Part shown: positions 34,952 through 43,990 of the stretch, in pieces
Layout: the number at the start of each line of letters is the position of its first letter
Position numbering within the stretch: the stretch's first letter is position 1
Position numbers and translations under genes: made by a program
The notes under the pieces: generated by a model
What the model saw: the letters and a program-made list of their open reading frames with translations, nothing else
The model's database searches: none
Told to the model about the DNA's origin: nothing
Assembly (NCBI GenBank): GCA_024688365.1
Contig: JAILEG010000036.1
Location: 25,732-89,731, forward strand
Length of the DNA stretch: 64,000 nucleotides
Reading direction: 5' to 3'
Origin: Prevotella sp.
Lineage (GTDB): Bacteria > Bacteroidota > Bacteroidia > Bacteroidales > Bacteroidaceae

Positions 34952-37498
34952 CTACAGACGGCTCTTCTCGGCATTACCCGCACCCGTCCCCTTGTACTTG
35001 CTCCGTCTGGCATTGAAGTTATAGGTAACGGTCAGCGAGACTGCACGGGCATAGTTGTTGCAGTCCTTGTCTATCACCACACCATATCCGCTGAGCGTCC
35101 ATCGCTCACGGTCAGAATTGAGAAGGTCGCTCATGTTCAGATGAAGGACGAGACGGTCATTACTGAACGACTTACGCAGCGACAGGGACATTGCTGTCCT
35201 TCCCTTTATTTTCTGAAAGCCGCTATAGACAGCCGTACGCCATCGAAAGCCCAATGTTGCCATGAAACTCTTAGAGAGGGAAAGACGGTTGTTCAGGTTG
35301 AGCCTGAAAGTGGGCTTGCCTCGCTGTGACGAGACATTATCTCCCGGTGCATGGAAGATCTGTTGCAGATAACCGACTTCCGCCATCGGCTGATACCAGC
35401 CCAACTTAGGAGAGGCGGTGACGGAGGCATATAACTGCTGGAGATGGTCGAAATTGTAATTGGTCAGATAAATGACAGTCTGATCCTGGTAAAGACCCGG
35501 TGTCCACTCCATCGTGTTCCTGATATATTTATAGCCTGCTGACATGCTCAGCCAGCCGTATATGCCGGATGCCTCTACATTGTGTATCTGAGCCGGACGC
35601 ATAGCTGGATTGCCACCCTCATAGGTGTAACGGTTGTTATACTGGATGAAGTTGCGCAGCGAACGATAGCTCGGACGGTCAATCCTGTCGCTGTAGCTGA
35701 GCTGGAATGCCCATCTGCCCTTATTCCATGACAGCGAGACCGAGGGGAAGAAATTGCTGTAACGGCGGCTGGCATCATCCTGTCGCATGCCAAAGGAGTA
35801 ATAGTCTGACACAACATGCTCGTAACGCAGCCCCACACTGAGCGAGAAATGGCCCAACGGAAGCGTATAATCGGAAAAGACCGCCTGGTTACGCTCACGT
35901 ATATCCGTCTCTGACGATGAGACATATTGCTCACGGTTGGAGAAATTGCCCCATGAATCTGTATAAGTGAACTCAGTTCCCAAATTCAGACTTCCCCTCC
36001 CTACGGGATGGCTCAGCACCAGTTTACCAGCCCAAAGGTGGCTGCGCTGCATACCGTAGGAATGGACCTGACGGCTGCCAAGTTGGTCTGACCATTCCGT
36101 CTGCTCATTGCCCTCCTTGTACTTCATGAACATATAGGAGCCGTTGAAGTCTATTCCCAGCTTCCCCACCTTTCCCGCATAATACAAGTCAGCCTGCTGC
36201 CGGGAGACAACCCGTTTCTCTATCATGCCATCCTGTCCCACAACACCTTCCGGCACTCCATTTTTACTGATATTCTGATGGCCCGTAAGCGTGCCCATTG
36301 ACGGCAGATCAGCATATCCCCAGTAGGAACCGCCAAGCGAATTGCTGTCGTTCACAAGGAACGAGGCACCGATCCGCTCTGACAGGACATTCCGGCGCAT
36401 CTGGTCGTCTATATGCTGGCGAATATCCACCTCGTCCCCATTGGCACTGATACGGTTGTCAAGGTCGTTGTTCTCCCTATACACATCGCTCGTCCAATAG
36501 AGGTTGTTGAACAGCTCCCAGTGCCTGGTACGGTAAGTGAGCCTGACCGATTCTGAGCCTGACCACATCGTGTTATACGCAACGCTGGCATCATTCCGGA
36601 AACTGAGACCATCAGCTTGCCGCCGAAGAGTCCTGATACGGATGACCGACTGTACCTGGGCATCATACTCCGCACCCGGGCTGGTGATGACCTCGACGAT
36701 CTTGATGTTGTCCGACTTCAGCTCGGCCAGCTCTTTCATGTCGCTTATCTTCCGGTTGTTGATGTAGACGAGCGGCTGCCCCTTGGCAAAGACCTGCACG
36801 CCACTGCTGCTGGCTGACACACGGGGGAGCTGCCCCAGCACGTCAATGGCGGTGCCCATCTTCGCCAGCAGAGAGTTCTCAATGTCAATCGTCATGCCAC
36901 CTCGTGTCATCTTGTACTGCGGGCGGACAGTCTTCACCGTGATAGCCTTCAGCTGCAGGGCATCGGGGGTTAGGTGTATGGTACCTGCGTTCTCGGTGGA
37001 GAAGGTTCGGTAAACGGGCTTGTAACCGATGTAGCTGACACGGGCAATGACCTTAGCAGGCTCATAGGGTATGACAAACACACCGCTCTCGTTGCTCACG
37101 CCGCCTGCCACGACACTGGAGTCGATGACTGACAGGAGCAGGACATTGGCATAAGGCACGGGCTGGCCCGTCTCGTCAACCACCGTTCCCGTCAGATGGC
37201 GCCGCGTCTTGTGCGTACACTCCACGAGAAGCACGCTGCCCCGCCGTGTCATCCGGATGGGATAGAAGCCAATGAGCTGACGGACGGCATCGGGCACGCT
37301 CTCGTTGCGGATGGTGGTGGTGACACGGAAATCCTCCAGCTCGTCATAGATGAAGTTGACCGTGTAGCGGCCTTGCAGGCTGTTCAGTTCCCGCAGTGCC
37401 TGCGCCATCGACACATTATCGTACCGCCGGGTGATACGCTGGGCCACAGCTCCGCACACGATGGCGCAGAGAAGCAGGATAAGGAAGTATCGTCTCAT
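34952..37498 (-). CDS. STN-domain outer-membrane beta-barrel protein (TonB-receptor-like)
   Basis: 848 residues. Signal peptide (to about AVA19), an STN domain (about 25-95: VSMAQALRELNSLQGRYTVNFIYDELEDF), a carboxypeptidase-like beta-sandwich (about 103-180), a plug-like domain, and a barrel whose last long strand ends SLTVTYNFNARRSKYKG. The chain then runs on about 15 polar residues, unusual because barrels normally end on the terminal aromatic. The STN domain normally signals to an anti-sigma factor; one is coded just upstream together with an ECF sigma factor, so this is the surface receptor of a signalling circuit. Ligand unknown. Confidence 0.85.
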   Translation of the reverse strand: MRRYFLILLLCAIVCGAVAQRITRRYDNVSMAQALRELNSLQGRYTVNFIYDELEDFRVTTTIRNESVPDAVRQLIGFYPIRMTRRGSVLLVECTHKTRRHLTGTVVDETGQPVPYANVLLLSVIDSSVVAGGVSNESGVFVIPYEPAKVIARVSYIGYKPVYRTFSTENAGTIHLTPDALQLKAITVKTVRPQYKMTRGGMTIDIENSLLAKMGTAIDVLGQLPRVSASSSGVQVFAKGQPLVYINNRKISDMKELAELKSDNIKIVEVITSPGAEYDAQVQSVIRIRTLRRQADGLSFRNDASVAYNTMWSGSESVRLTYRTRHWELFNNLYWTSDVYRENNDLDNRISANGDEVDIRQHIDDQMRRNVLSERIGASFLVNDSNSLGGSYWGYADLPSMGTLTGHQNISKNGVPEGVVGQDGMIEKRVVSRQQADLYYAGKVGKLGIDFNGSYMFMKYKEGNEQTEWSDQLGSRQVHSYGMQRSHLWAGKLVLSHPVGRGSLNLGTEFTYTDSWGNFSNREQYVSSSETDIRERNQAVFSDYTLPLGHFSLSVGLRYEHVVSDYYSFGMRQDDASRRYSNFFPSVSLSWNKGRWAFQLSYSDRIDRPSYRSLRNFIQYNNRYTYEGGNPAMRPAQIHNVEASGIYGWLSMSAGYKYIRNTMEWTPGLYQDQTVIYLTNYNFDHLQQLYASVTASPKLGWYQPMAEVGYLQQIFHAPGDNVSSQRGKPTFRLNLNNRLSLSKSFMATLGFRWRTAVYSGFQKIKGRTAMSLSLRKSFSNDRLVLHLNMSDLLNSDRERWTLSGYGVVIDKDCNNYARAVSLTVTYNFNARRSKYKGTGAGNAEKSRL

Positions 37499-37501
37499 GG
37501 C

Positions 37502-38191
37502 TTATTCTATCGTTAGGGTGTTGTTGGTATAGGTGAGGTTCACACGGTCAAAGCCGTTCAGCAGGTCTATATTCTGCTGAAGCGTAGCCTGCCTGTCCCA
37601 TTTGAAGAAGAGACGCATGCGGGCTGCGCCGGGATTATCCACCTTCAGTTCTGCATGATAATACTGCGCCATTGCCGTGGCGACGGTCTGTAGAGAGGCA
37701 TCCTCAAAGGTCACAGGCTCTACGGGCATGCTGTCGGGGTGCTGGATAAGCGTCCGTGTAAGGCTGTCGATGGTGGCCTTGCGCTGCCGGCTGACCTCTC
37801 TCAGCGAGTCGGCTGGTGTCATCCGCACGGGGCTCGGCTGCGGCGGTACAGGTTGTCGGCTTCCGAAGAAAGGCAGGAAGCCGAACTGTACCGTGGCAGC
37901 AAGGGCAAGCCCCGAGACAAAGACAATGCCCACGATGGAGGCAGCCACCTTCATCCTGCTGCGGCGGTGTGGCAGTCGGACGGCTGCAAAACGTTCCCAT
38001 TCGGCTTCCACATCAATGCCGGCTGGCTCATCCCGCATCATTGCCCGCTTGGTCATTGCCAGGTAGTGGGCAAACTGGCGGATGTCGTCATCGGCAAGCA
38101 GTTCCCTGACCTGTCTGTCAGTGTACTTCTCGGGATGTTCCTGCATGTCGAGCAGCAGCATCCGCTTCTCGTCTCTTCCTCTGTAGTTCAT
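37502..38191 (-). CDS. Short anti-sigma-like membrane protein with C-terminal DUF4974-type domain
   Basis: 229 residues. A cytoplasmic N-terminus of about 80 residues, one membrane segment (about 82-102: MKVAASIVGIVFVSGLALAATVQFG), a Pro/Ser linker, and a C-terminal domain (about 155-229: VTFEDASLQTVATAMAQYYHAELKVDN...NGFDRVNLTYTNNTLTIE) like the STN-related C-terminal domain of Bacteroidota FecR proteins. The central FecR domain is missing. It overlaps the sigma gene by four bases (ATGA) and precedes the STN receptor by three. By context it holds the sigma factor until the receptor signals. Confidence 0.75.
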   Translation of the reverse strand: MNYRGRDEKRMLLLDMQEHPEKYTDRQVRELLADDDIRQFAHYLAMTKRAMMRDEPAGIDVEAEWERFAAVRLPHRRSRMKVAASIVGIVFVSGLALAATVQFGFLPFFGSRQPVPPQPSPVRMTPADSLREVSRQRKATIDSLTRTLIQHPDSMPVEPVTFEDASLQTVATAMAQYYHAELKVDNPGAARMRLFFKWDRQATLQQNIDLLNGFDRVNLTYTNNTLTIE

Positions 38192-38682
38192 TGTCTTGCT
38201 TGTTTTAGTTGTTCCCTTATAGTGTCAATAGCCGCCGAAAGATGATGACAGACCGTTACACGGCTCACACCTGTCTCCTCAGCAATACGCTGAAGAGGTA
38301 TGCCTTGCAGGTGGCGCAGTCGGAGAATCTGTCGGCGTATGGGTGGCTCAAGGTGTTCGATGAGCAGCATCAGCCTGTCAAGCAGGTCACTGTCATTATC
38401 GGAAAGGATGGTCTCAGCATCCGCCAGAAGCAGCTTTGCCGTCCGCTCCCTTATGTCCTTGTGGGCAATGATGTTCAGACAGCGGTTGCGCACAGCCCTC
38501 ACGAGATAGCCCTCCTCGCTCTCCGGCAACAGCACGATACCGTCATCAAGCACATGGGCAAACACCTCGCTCACCACGTCACGGCACTCGTCAGCGTCAT
38601 AGAGGAGGCTCCTTGCCACCCTGTACATCGGCTCATAATAGCTCTTGAACAGCCTTTCAATCTCGGTCTTACCTTGTCTCAT
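38188..38682 (-). CDS. ECF-type RNA polymerase sigma factor
   Basis: 164 residues. Region 2 (about 6-70: ERLFKSYYEPMYRVARSLLYDADECRDVVSEVF) and region 4 (about 112-155: LRLRHLQGIPLQRIAEETGVSRVTVCHHLSAAIDTIR). Typical Bacteroidota ECF sigma of the cell-surface signalling type. First gene of a tight three-gene operon (overlap of four, then gap of three). Its own promoter at 38751 has a housekeeping -7 box. Confidence 0.9.
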   Translation of the reverse strand: MRQGKTEIERLFKSYYEPMYRVARSLLYDADECRDVVSEVFAHVLDDGIVLLPESEEGYLVRAVRNRCLNIIAHKDIRERTAKLLLADAETILSDNDSDLLDRLMLLIEHLEPPIRRQILRLRHLQGIPLQRIAEETGVSRVTVCHHLSAAIDTIREQLKQARQ

Positions 38683-38750
38683 ACACTATCCTTACAGTTC
38701 AGGAACTGAAAATGTAAAGCAGAACAATGACTTTTTCTACTAATCAGATT

Positions 38751-38759
38751 GCAAAAGTA
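38751..38759 (-). promoter_or_regulatory. Promoter -7 box of the ECF sigma operon
   Basis: TACTTTTGC on the minus strand, about 70 bases before the start codon. The adjoining 38760-39000 stretch is AT-rich and shows no gene. Confidence 0.65.
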
Positions 38760-39002
38760 ATAATTCTTCGACAGAAGTCAACCACTCCTAATCCTAAACT
38801 TACTACTAATTCCATTACTATCAAAAAAGAGTTACCAACGAAAAAAAACTGCCAAATGATATACTTGACCATGGATTTCTTTTGCTGTCATTTTGAATGC
38901 ATCACTTAATCATAAGAGATATAAATATTTGTACATCAGAATGGTATGACAGGATGACGGCATTTTTCTTTCCAAAAGCTTTGCCCTTCCATAATATTTA
39001 TG

Positions 39003-39010
39003 TAAATTTG
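39003..39010 (+). promoter_or_regulatory. Promoter -7 box of the restriction gene
   Basis: TAAATTTG, matching TAnnTTTG, 49 bases before the ATG at 39060. Confidence 0.55.
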
Positions 39011-39059
39011 TGTCACCAAGATTTACTCATGGTAACCATTGCATAAAAGGCTATGTAGT

Positions 39060-39785
39060 ATGACAAAAAGATATACCCAGACACAACAAGTCATTGATAC
39101 CATGCGAAAACATGGCGGTTACTCCACATTGGGGAATCTCTATCGCCTTGTAGACACATCCCATTGGAAAACAAAAACTCCGCAAGAAACGATCAGACGA
39201 ATAGTACAGGAGTCAAAAGATATGTTCAGAATCCAGCCTGGCCTATGGGCTTTGAAGGAATATCACGACATTCTGATGGTTAAGTTCTCTTTAAATGAGA
39301 AGGAGAGTATGGACAATGTACTGTTCACCCACAGCTACTATCAGGGAATGGTGGTCGAGATAGGACGCATGAAAGAATATATGACTTACGTCCCAGCACA
39401 AGACCAGCACAAACTTTTCATTGACAGACCATTGGTTGATGTGTGCGACACAATTGAAATTCCTCCCTTTTCCTATCCAATACTGACAAATCGTGCAAAG
39501 ACTGTTGATGTGATTTGGTTTAATGACCGCGATATGCCCAACAGTATGTTTGAAGTTGAACATTCTACGGATATCCAAAACTCCATCGTGAAATATTGTG
39601 ATTTACAGGACTTCCACTGCAAGTTTACCATTATTGCTCCCCAAAACCGACATGCCCAGTATGACAAGGTTATGGAACGCACAGCCCTACGTGATATGGC
39701 TAATCGGGTGTACTTTGCCTCTTATGAGGATATTGTGACACAATACACTACCATGTGCAAACTCACATCTGTCAATAAAATATAG
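39060..39785 (+). CDS. Probable type II restriction endonuclease (winged HTH and PD-(D/E)XK)
   Basis: 241 residues. The N-terminal 65 residues (TQTQQVIDTMRKHGGYSTLGNLYRLV...TPQETIRRIVQE...FRIQPGLWALKE) fit a HARE-HTH-like winged helix. A nuclease core follows with Asp150 in TVDVIWF and Glu165-x-Glu167 in MFEVEHST, a variant of the PD-(D/E)XK site. It is followed by an adenine methyltransferase gene 173 bases downstream on the same strand, the arrangement of a restriction-modification pair. AT-richer than its neighbours, suggesting transfer. Recognition site not readable; GATC is suggested by the methyltransferase family. Confidence 0.68.
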   Translation: MTKRYTQTQQVIDTMRKHGGYSTLGNLYRLVDTSHWKTKTPQETIRRIVQESKDMFRIQPGLWALKEYHDILMVKFSLNEKESMDNVLFTHSYYQGMVVEIGRMKEYMTYVPAQDQHKLFIDRPLVDVCDTIEIPPFSYPILTNRAKTVDVIWFNDRDMPNSMFEVEHSTDIQNSIVKYCDLQDFHCKFTIIAPQNRHAQYDKVMERTALRDMANRVYFASYEDIVTQYTTMCKLTSVNKI

Positions 39786-39878
39786 GAACATCAAAGATAA
39801 CAGGTAAAAGCATTTGCCAACAACTATCAAGGAGAAACAGACAATCGAGAGTATCTGTCCCTACGACAGAGACCTAAT

Positions 39879-39931
39879 TGATCATTTTTGATCACAAAAC
39901 TTAAAGAATGATCTAATGACCATTTTGTGAT
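39879..39931. promoter_or_regulatory. GATC cluster and inverted repeat upstream of the methyltransferase
   Basis: GATC occurs at 39880, 39890 and 39910 within 34 bases. An inverted repeat ATCACAAAA (39891-39899) and TTTTGTGAT (39923-39931) overlaps them. An imperfect promoter box (GAACTTTGC, 39942-39950) lies just downstream. Confidence 0.55.
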
Positions 39932-39958
39932 TTCTTTTCAGGAACTTTGCATCCAGAA

Positions 39959-41002
39959 ATGAAATACAAGATGAGAAGAGAAGAACTGTTGGCACATGCA
40001 CTGACGATTGAGGCAGAAACATTGGAGGCGGAAAAGTCTGCCATCCATAAGCTGTATGCCAACAGTGACATCGTACTGACGGATAATAGCAATCAATACG
40101 CAGAGGGCAAGGCTGGCGGAATCATTCCCTACTACATCTCCCCCTCCTCCGATTTCCTTCTTGCACACGGCGACTGCTTTCAGCTCCTTCAGGAGTTTGA
40201 TTTCAAGTTTGACATGATATTTGCTGACCCTCCTTATTTCCTCTCCAACGGCGGCATATCGCTGCAGAGCGGGAAGGTGGTGTGTGTGGATAAAGGAACA
40301 TGGGACAAGGGAAAGACACCTAAGGAATTGGCGGCATTCAACCGGGAATGGCTACGGCTCAGCCGTGACAAACTGAAGGAAAACGGGACGATATGGATAA
40401 GTGGAACCTATCACAATATCTTCTCGGTGGCCAACTGCCTGACGGAATTAGGCTATAAGATTCTGAATGTCATAACGTGGCAGAAGACCAATCCACCTTG
40501 CAACATCTCATGCCGCTTCTTCACTTATTCCACAGAGTTCATCATCTGGGCCCGCAAGCAGCCCAAAGTTCCCCACAAATTCAACTATCAGTTGATGAAA
40601 CTGCTCAATGACGGCAAGCAGATGACGGACGTGTGGCGACTGCCCGCCATCGGACGATGGGAAAAGACGCAGGGCAAGCATCCCACACAGAAGCCTCTGA
40701 GCGTCCTGTCACGCATCATCCTTGCCTCGACTGACCCTGGTGACTGGATTCTTGACCCCTTCAGCGGCTCCAGTACAACGGGCATCGCAGCCAACCTATG
40801 TGGCCGGCGTTTCGCAGGAATTGAGCAGGAAGAGGAGTTCTGCCGCATGTCAAGAGGCAGAAGGGAGGAACTGGAACAGCCAGGACGCAGGGCCGACCTG
40901 ACACGTCATATTGCTGACCTACGCCTTCTAAAGAAAGAAGATGGCATCACCGTCAACGAGCCGCCAGTCATCTATGGCTGCCTGCCCTTTGGAGAAGAAT
41001 AA
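39959..41002 (+). CDS. Adenine-N6 DNA methyltransferase, beta class (DpnA/HinfI-like)
   Basis: 347 residues. Catalytic motif IV DPPY (90-93) comes before the SAM-binding motif DPFSGSSTTG, the beta-class order. Long stretches match the M.DpnA/M.HinfI family: FADPPYFLSNGGISLQSGKV, VDKGTWDK, TIWISGTYHNIFSVA, ITWQKTNPPCNISCRFFTYSTE and KHPTQKPLSVLSRIILAST. The family methylates GATC or GANTC. About 45 extra N-terminal residues and a C-terminal tail of about 60 residues flank the core. ATG at 39959 or 39971 are both possible starts. Confidence 0.88.
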   Translation: MKYKMRREELLAHALTIEAETLEAEKSAIHKLYANSDIVLTDNSNQYAEGKAGGIIPYYISPSSDFLLAHGDCFQLLQEFDFKFDMIFADPPYFLSNGGISLQSGKVVCVDKGTWDKGKTPKELAAFNREWLRLSRDKLKENGTIWISGTYHNIFSVANCLTELGYKILNVITWQKTNPPCNISCRFFTYSTEFIIWARKQPKVPHKFNYQLMKLLNDGKQMTDVWRLPAIGRWEKTQGKHPTQKPLSVLSRIILASTDPGDWILDPFSGSSTTGIAANLCGRRFAGIEQEEEFCRMSRGRREELEQPGRRADLTRHIADLRLLKKEDGITVNEPPVIYGCLPFGEE

Positions 41003-41109
41003 ATCCCGTTGTCCTCTCCACCCTTATCTCTCACAGGATGACCGGGACTCCTTGCCTTGACACTTCCCACTTGATTTAATTTGATAACGGGATAAGGACT
41101 GCTAAAATG

Positions 41110-41137
41110 TGAGAGCGGCCCCAAAAGACCGCTCTCA
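41110..41137 (-). terminator. Hairpin in the 41003-41281 gap
   Basis: TGAGAGCGG (41110-41118) pairs with CCGCTCTCA (41129-41137). On the minus strand it is followed by acattttag, so it may terminate aroC. Nothing else was seen in this gap. Confidence 0.55.
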
Positions 41138-41281
41138 ACCAACACAAAAACTAAACTAGACTTAACTTAACGAAATCGGCTATTTATCACAAACAGCCAT
41201 GAAATCGTACTGCAAAAATAGTATAATTATTTCTTTTCGTCTGCGTCTGTAGCTTTTATTTTAGGGATTATAAGTGAAAAA

Positions 41282-42382
41282 TCATAGTTTTCCAGACTTA
41301 TAGACCAATAACGCATCAAGGATGGTCATTGCCGCCATAGCCTCAACGATGGGCACGGCACGTGGCAGGACGCAGGGATCATGGCGGCCGCGCACGTTCA
41401 TCGTTGCGGGATTGCCGAACCTGTCAACCGTCTGCTGCTCCATCAGCAAGGTTGCAACGGGCTTGAAGGCTACACGGAAGTAGATGTCCTCACCATTACT
41501 TATCCCTCCCTGTATGCCTCCACTATGATTGGTACGGGTGGAGATGGTGGGTGATGGGTGGTGGGTGGTGGGTGATGAGATGGAAGTAAAGGAGTCGTTC
41601 TGCTGGCTGCCCCGCCATGAGCTGCCAGCAAATCCCTCCCCATACTCAAATCCCTTCACGGCATTGATGCTGAGCATGGCTGCGCCTAACTGTGCATGCA
41701 GCTTGCCGAACTCCGGCTCACCCAGCCCCACGGGACAGCCCGTGATAAGACAGGCAATCACACCACCAACCGTATCGCCCTCCCGCTTCACCTGGGCGAT
41801 GAGCGTCTCCATCTCCTTGGCTTTCAAGGGGTCAGGACAGCGGACGGGATTGGTCTCAATGAGCGTGAGGTCATGCTTATGATAATCACGGTCAACCTGT
41901 ATGTCGCCTACCTGCGTGGTGTAAGCCGTGATGCTGATGCCATGCTGGCGCAGCACAAGCTTCGCCAAGGCCCCAGCAACGACACGGGCTATCGTGATAC
42001 GGGCAGAGGAACGTCCGCCACCACGATGGTCACGGATGCCATATTTCCTATAGTAAGTGTAATCGGCATGTGACGGGCGGAAGAGGTCACGGATGTTGTC
42101 ATAGTCCTTGGAGTGCTGGTTAGTATTGCGGACTATGAAGCCAATGGGCGCACCCGTCGACTTCCCCTCAAAGATACCACTCAACAGCTCCACTTCATCG
42201 GGCTCCTTACGGTCGGTTGTGATACGGCTCTGTCCAGGCCGGCGACGTGCCAACTCGCTCTGAATGAACACAAGGTCAATATCAATACCTGCCGGCATGC
42301 CATCGACCACACCACCTACGGCTGCCCCGTGGCTCTCACCGAAGGTTGTCAACGTGAAGAGATTTCCAAATGTATTGCGCAT
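41282..42382 (-). CDS. aroC: Chorismate synthase
   Basis: 366 residues from the ATG at 42382; an in-frame TTG at 42391 is less likely. Family signatures are intact: [68 protein letters not shown] and [15 protein letters not shown]...RVAFKP. The enzyme converts EPSP to chorismate with reduced FMN. Odd feature: the loop before TNHSGG is expanded and low-complexity ([17 protein letters not shown]), coded by a tandem CACCCA-type tract like the one between lptE and the TPR gene. 81 bases after slyD. Confidence 0.93.
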   Translation of the reverse strand: MRNTFGNLFTLTTFGESHGAAVGGVVDGMPAGIDIDLVFIQSELARRRPGQSRITTDRKEPDEVELLSGIFEGKSTGAPIGFIVRNTNQHSKDYDNIRDLFRPSHADYTYYRKYGIRDHRGGGRSSARITIARVVAGALAKLVLRQHGISITAYTTQVGDIQVDRDYHKHDLTLIETNPVRCPDPLKAKEMETLIAQVKREGDTVGGVIACLITGCPVGLGEPEFGKLHAQLGAAMLSINAVKGFEYGEGFAGSSWRGSQQNDSFTSISSPTTHHPSPTISTRTNHSGGIQGGISNGEDIYFRVAFKPVATLLMEQQTVDRFGNPATMNVRGRHDPCVLPRAVPIVEAMAAMTILDALLVYKSGKL

Positions 42383-42463
42383 AAGCGTCAAGAGTTAAAA
42401 TCCAAAGGGTTATCCTGCATCGGCTCACAGGAAACCAAACAGGGAATTAAGAGTAAAGACTGG

Positions 42464-43129
42464 TCAGTGACGACCACAGCTACAGTGTTCGTGATTGCCC
42501 TCACCATGCTCATGCTTGCCACAACAGTGGACACCATCGCCATGATCATGGTTACCGCAACAGTGGCCACCATCCTCATCCGCGTGACCGCCGCAACCAC
42601 CGCCGCAACCCTCACAGCCACCACCGCAATGGTGCTGGTTCAGCTGATCGAAGAAATCCTTTACCTCCTCATCGGGCACCTCGCGGTTCTCCAACACATG
42701 CCCACGGAAGCTGAGATCCTTCCCTGCCAACGGATGGTTGAGGTCAATGGTGACGTTCTCCTCACTGATGTCAAGCACCTTGCCAAGGAAACGCTGCCCC
42801 TGCTCGTTCTGCAAAGGGACGATTGCATCCTTATATATGTTCTCGGAGTCAAATCCCCCTTCACGCATGAACATCTCTTTTCCAAGAGCCAGCACACTCT
42901 TCGGGTCATGCTCACCATAAGCCTGTTCCTTGCTGAGCGAGAAGGCGAAGTCGGCTTCAGCCTCATACTTGGCTATCTCCTGCTCGAAAGCCGGCAGTGC
43001 CATCTCGCATCCTGTATAGAACCGCATGGGCTTTTGCTCCTCGGTTTTCTCTATCAACTGCTCTTCTCCATTCTCTACACTGTACAGTTCGTAGCTTACC
43101 ACGATGAGTCGGTGTGTATTTGTCTCCAT
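42464..43129 (-). CDS. slyD: SlyD-type FKBP peptidyl-prolyl isomerase with metal-binding tail
   Basis: 221 residues. FKBP domain with an inserted flap: GCEMALPAFEQEIAKYEAEADFAFSLSKEQAYGEHDP at about 41-77, VLDISEENVTIDLNHPLAGKDLSF at about 117-140. The tail (about 167-221) is rich in His, Cys and Gly, with repeated HCCG and HDHG/HEHG units, as in SlyD proteins that bind nickel or zinc. The family assists folding and metal delivery in the cytoplasm. Own promoter at 43161; aroC follows. Confidence 0.88.
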   Translation of the reverse strand: METNTHRLIVVSYELYSVENGEEQLIEKTEEQKPMRFYTGCEMALPAFEQEIAKYEAEADFAFSLSKEQAYGEHDPKSVLALGKEMFMREGGFDSENIYKDAIVPLQNEQGQRFLGKVLDISEENVTIDLNHPLAGKDLSFRGHVLENREVPDEEVKDFFDQLNQHHCGGGCEGCGGGCGGHADEDGGHCCGNHDHGDGVHCCGKHEHGEGNHEHCSCGRH

Positions 43130-43160
43130 TTTCCTTTTTTACTTATTATTGTTTGTTAGT

Positions 43161-43169
43161 GCAAAGGTA
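43161..43169 (-). promoter_or_regulatory. Promoter -7 box of slyD
   Basis: TACCTTTGC on the minus strand, 32 bases before the start codon. Confidence 0.75.
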
Positions 43170-43370
43170 ACGATTTAAAACGAGAAAAGCTCCGCACAGC
43201 TACTGATTTTTCGTTTTTCAAGGCTTCAGGAGTCCAGTCTGTAAGAAACAAAGGGCGAGGAAGTACACATTTGTTACTGATTTACATCAAACTGCTTGAC
43301 GTGAGTCAAAAATATAAGATAAAAGCAGGAAAAAGTGACGGATAATCATTGTATATGGGAATAACCCCGT

Positions 43371-43379
43371 ACCTTTGCA
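43371..43379 (+). promoter_or_regulatory. Promoter -7 box of the small secreted protein
   Basis: TACCTTTGC, giving a leader of about 80 bases before the ATG at 43466. Confidence 0.75.
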
Positions 43380-43465
43380 ATCGAAATAAAGATAAAGACA
43401 ACAAAAGATTTAGGATAACGGAGCCTCTACACAGGCTTCAAAATGAATTTAGAAAGGAAAAGATT

Positions 43466-43828
43466 ATGAAGAAGATTGTTTTGACAGTGGTAGCAGTAAT
43501 GAGTATGACAATGGCTTTCGCAGCTGGTGAGAACGACAACAATACTGCAAACGCAAACGCATACAAGTTCAACCTCAGCACCTACGCTCTGAGCCGTGCG
43601 CTGAACCTCAACCAGGATCAGGTAGACATGGTGGAGGACATCAACAACACTTTCGCAGCCGAGATGATGAACGCTTCTGTTGCTGACAGTTCTGAGCGTG
43701 CAGCAAAGGTGAGCGAGGCTATCAAGAAGGACCTCTCTTACATGCACTACGTTCTGAACGACAAGCAGTACCGTGAGTATGTCAAGCTGCTCAACGTCAC
43801 ACTGAACAACCGCGGGCTGAACAAGTAA
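43466..43828 (+). CDS. Small secreted helical protein, unknown
   Basis: 120 residues. Clear signal peptide (MKKIVLTVVAVMSMTMAFA), then an Asn/Ala-rich linker and a helical region (LSRALNLNQDQVDMVEDINNTFAAEMM...KVSEAIKKDLSYMHYVLNDKQYREYVKLLNVTLNNRGL). The helical pattern with LNLNQDQ and LNDKQYREY recalls Spy/CpxP-like LTxxQ repeats, but the match is loose. Strong promoter and terminator mark it as a single-gene unit. Probably periplasmic. Confidence 0.75.
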   Translation: MKKIVLTVVAVMSMTMAFAAGENDNNTANANAYKFNLSTYALSRALNLNQDQVDMVEDINNTFAAEMMNASVADSSERAAKVSEAIKKDLSYMHYVLNDKQYREYVKLLNVTLNNRGLNK

Positions 43829-43878
43829 GCAATTACTTCTTTTCTCCCGCTACTGGGAGAAATCACAAGATACATATC

Positions 43879-43917
43879 AAAGGCTATGAGTCGGGAAACT
43901 GATTCATGGCCTTTTTT
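43879..43917 (+). terminator. Terminator of the small secreted protein gene
   Basis: AAAGGCTATGAGTC (from 43879) pairs with GATTCATGGCCTTT, including GU pairs, followed by further T. Confidence 0.8.
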
Positions 43918-43990
43918 ATTGCAGCCTGGCACTTTTCCTTTGAGAACAGTACTCTTCCTATCAGTCTATTTACATGTCAGCAGACCAATT

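Noticed and set aside
38727..38909. Small lysine-rich frame before the restriction gene
   Set aside because: Composition follows the AT-rich DNA; no signal, domain or promoter spacing supports it.
42113..43159. Plus-strand frame opposite slyD and aroC
   Set aside because: Thr/Ala/Ile-rich shadow of the slyD tail and aroC; no promoter.
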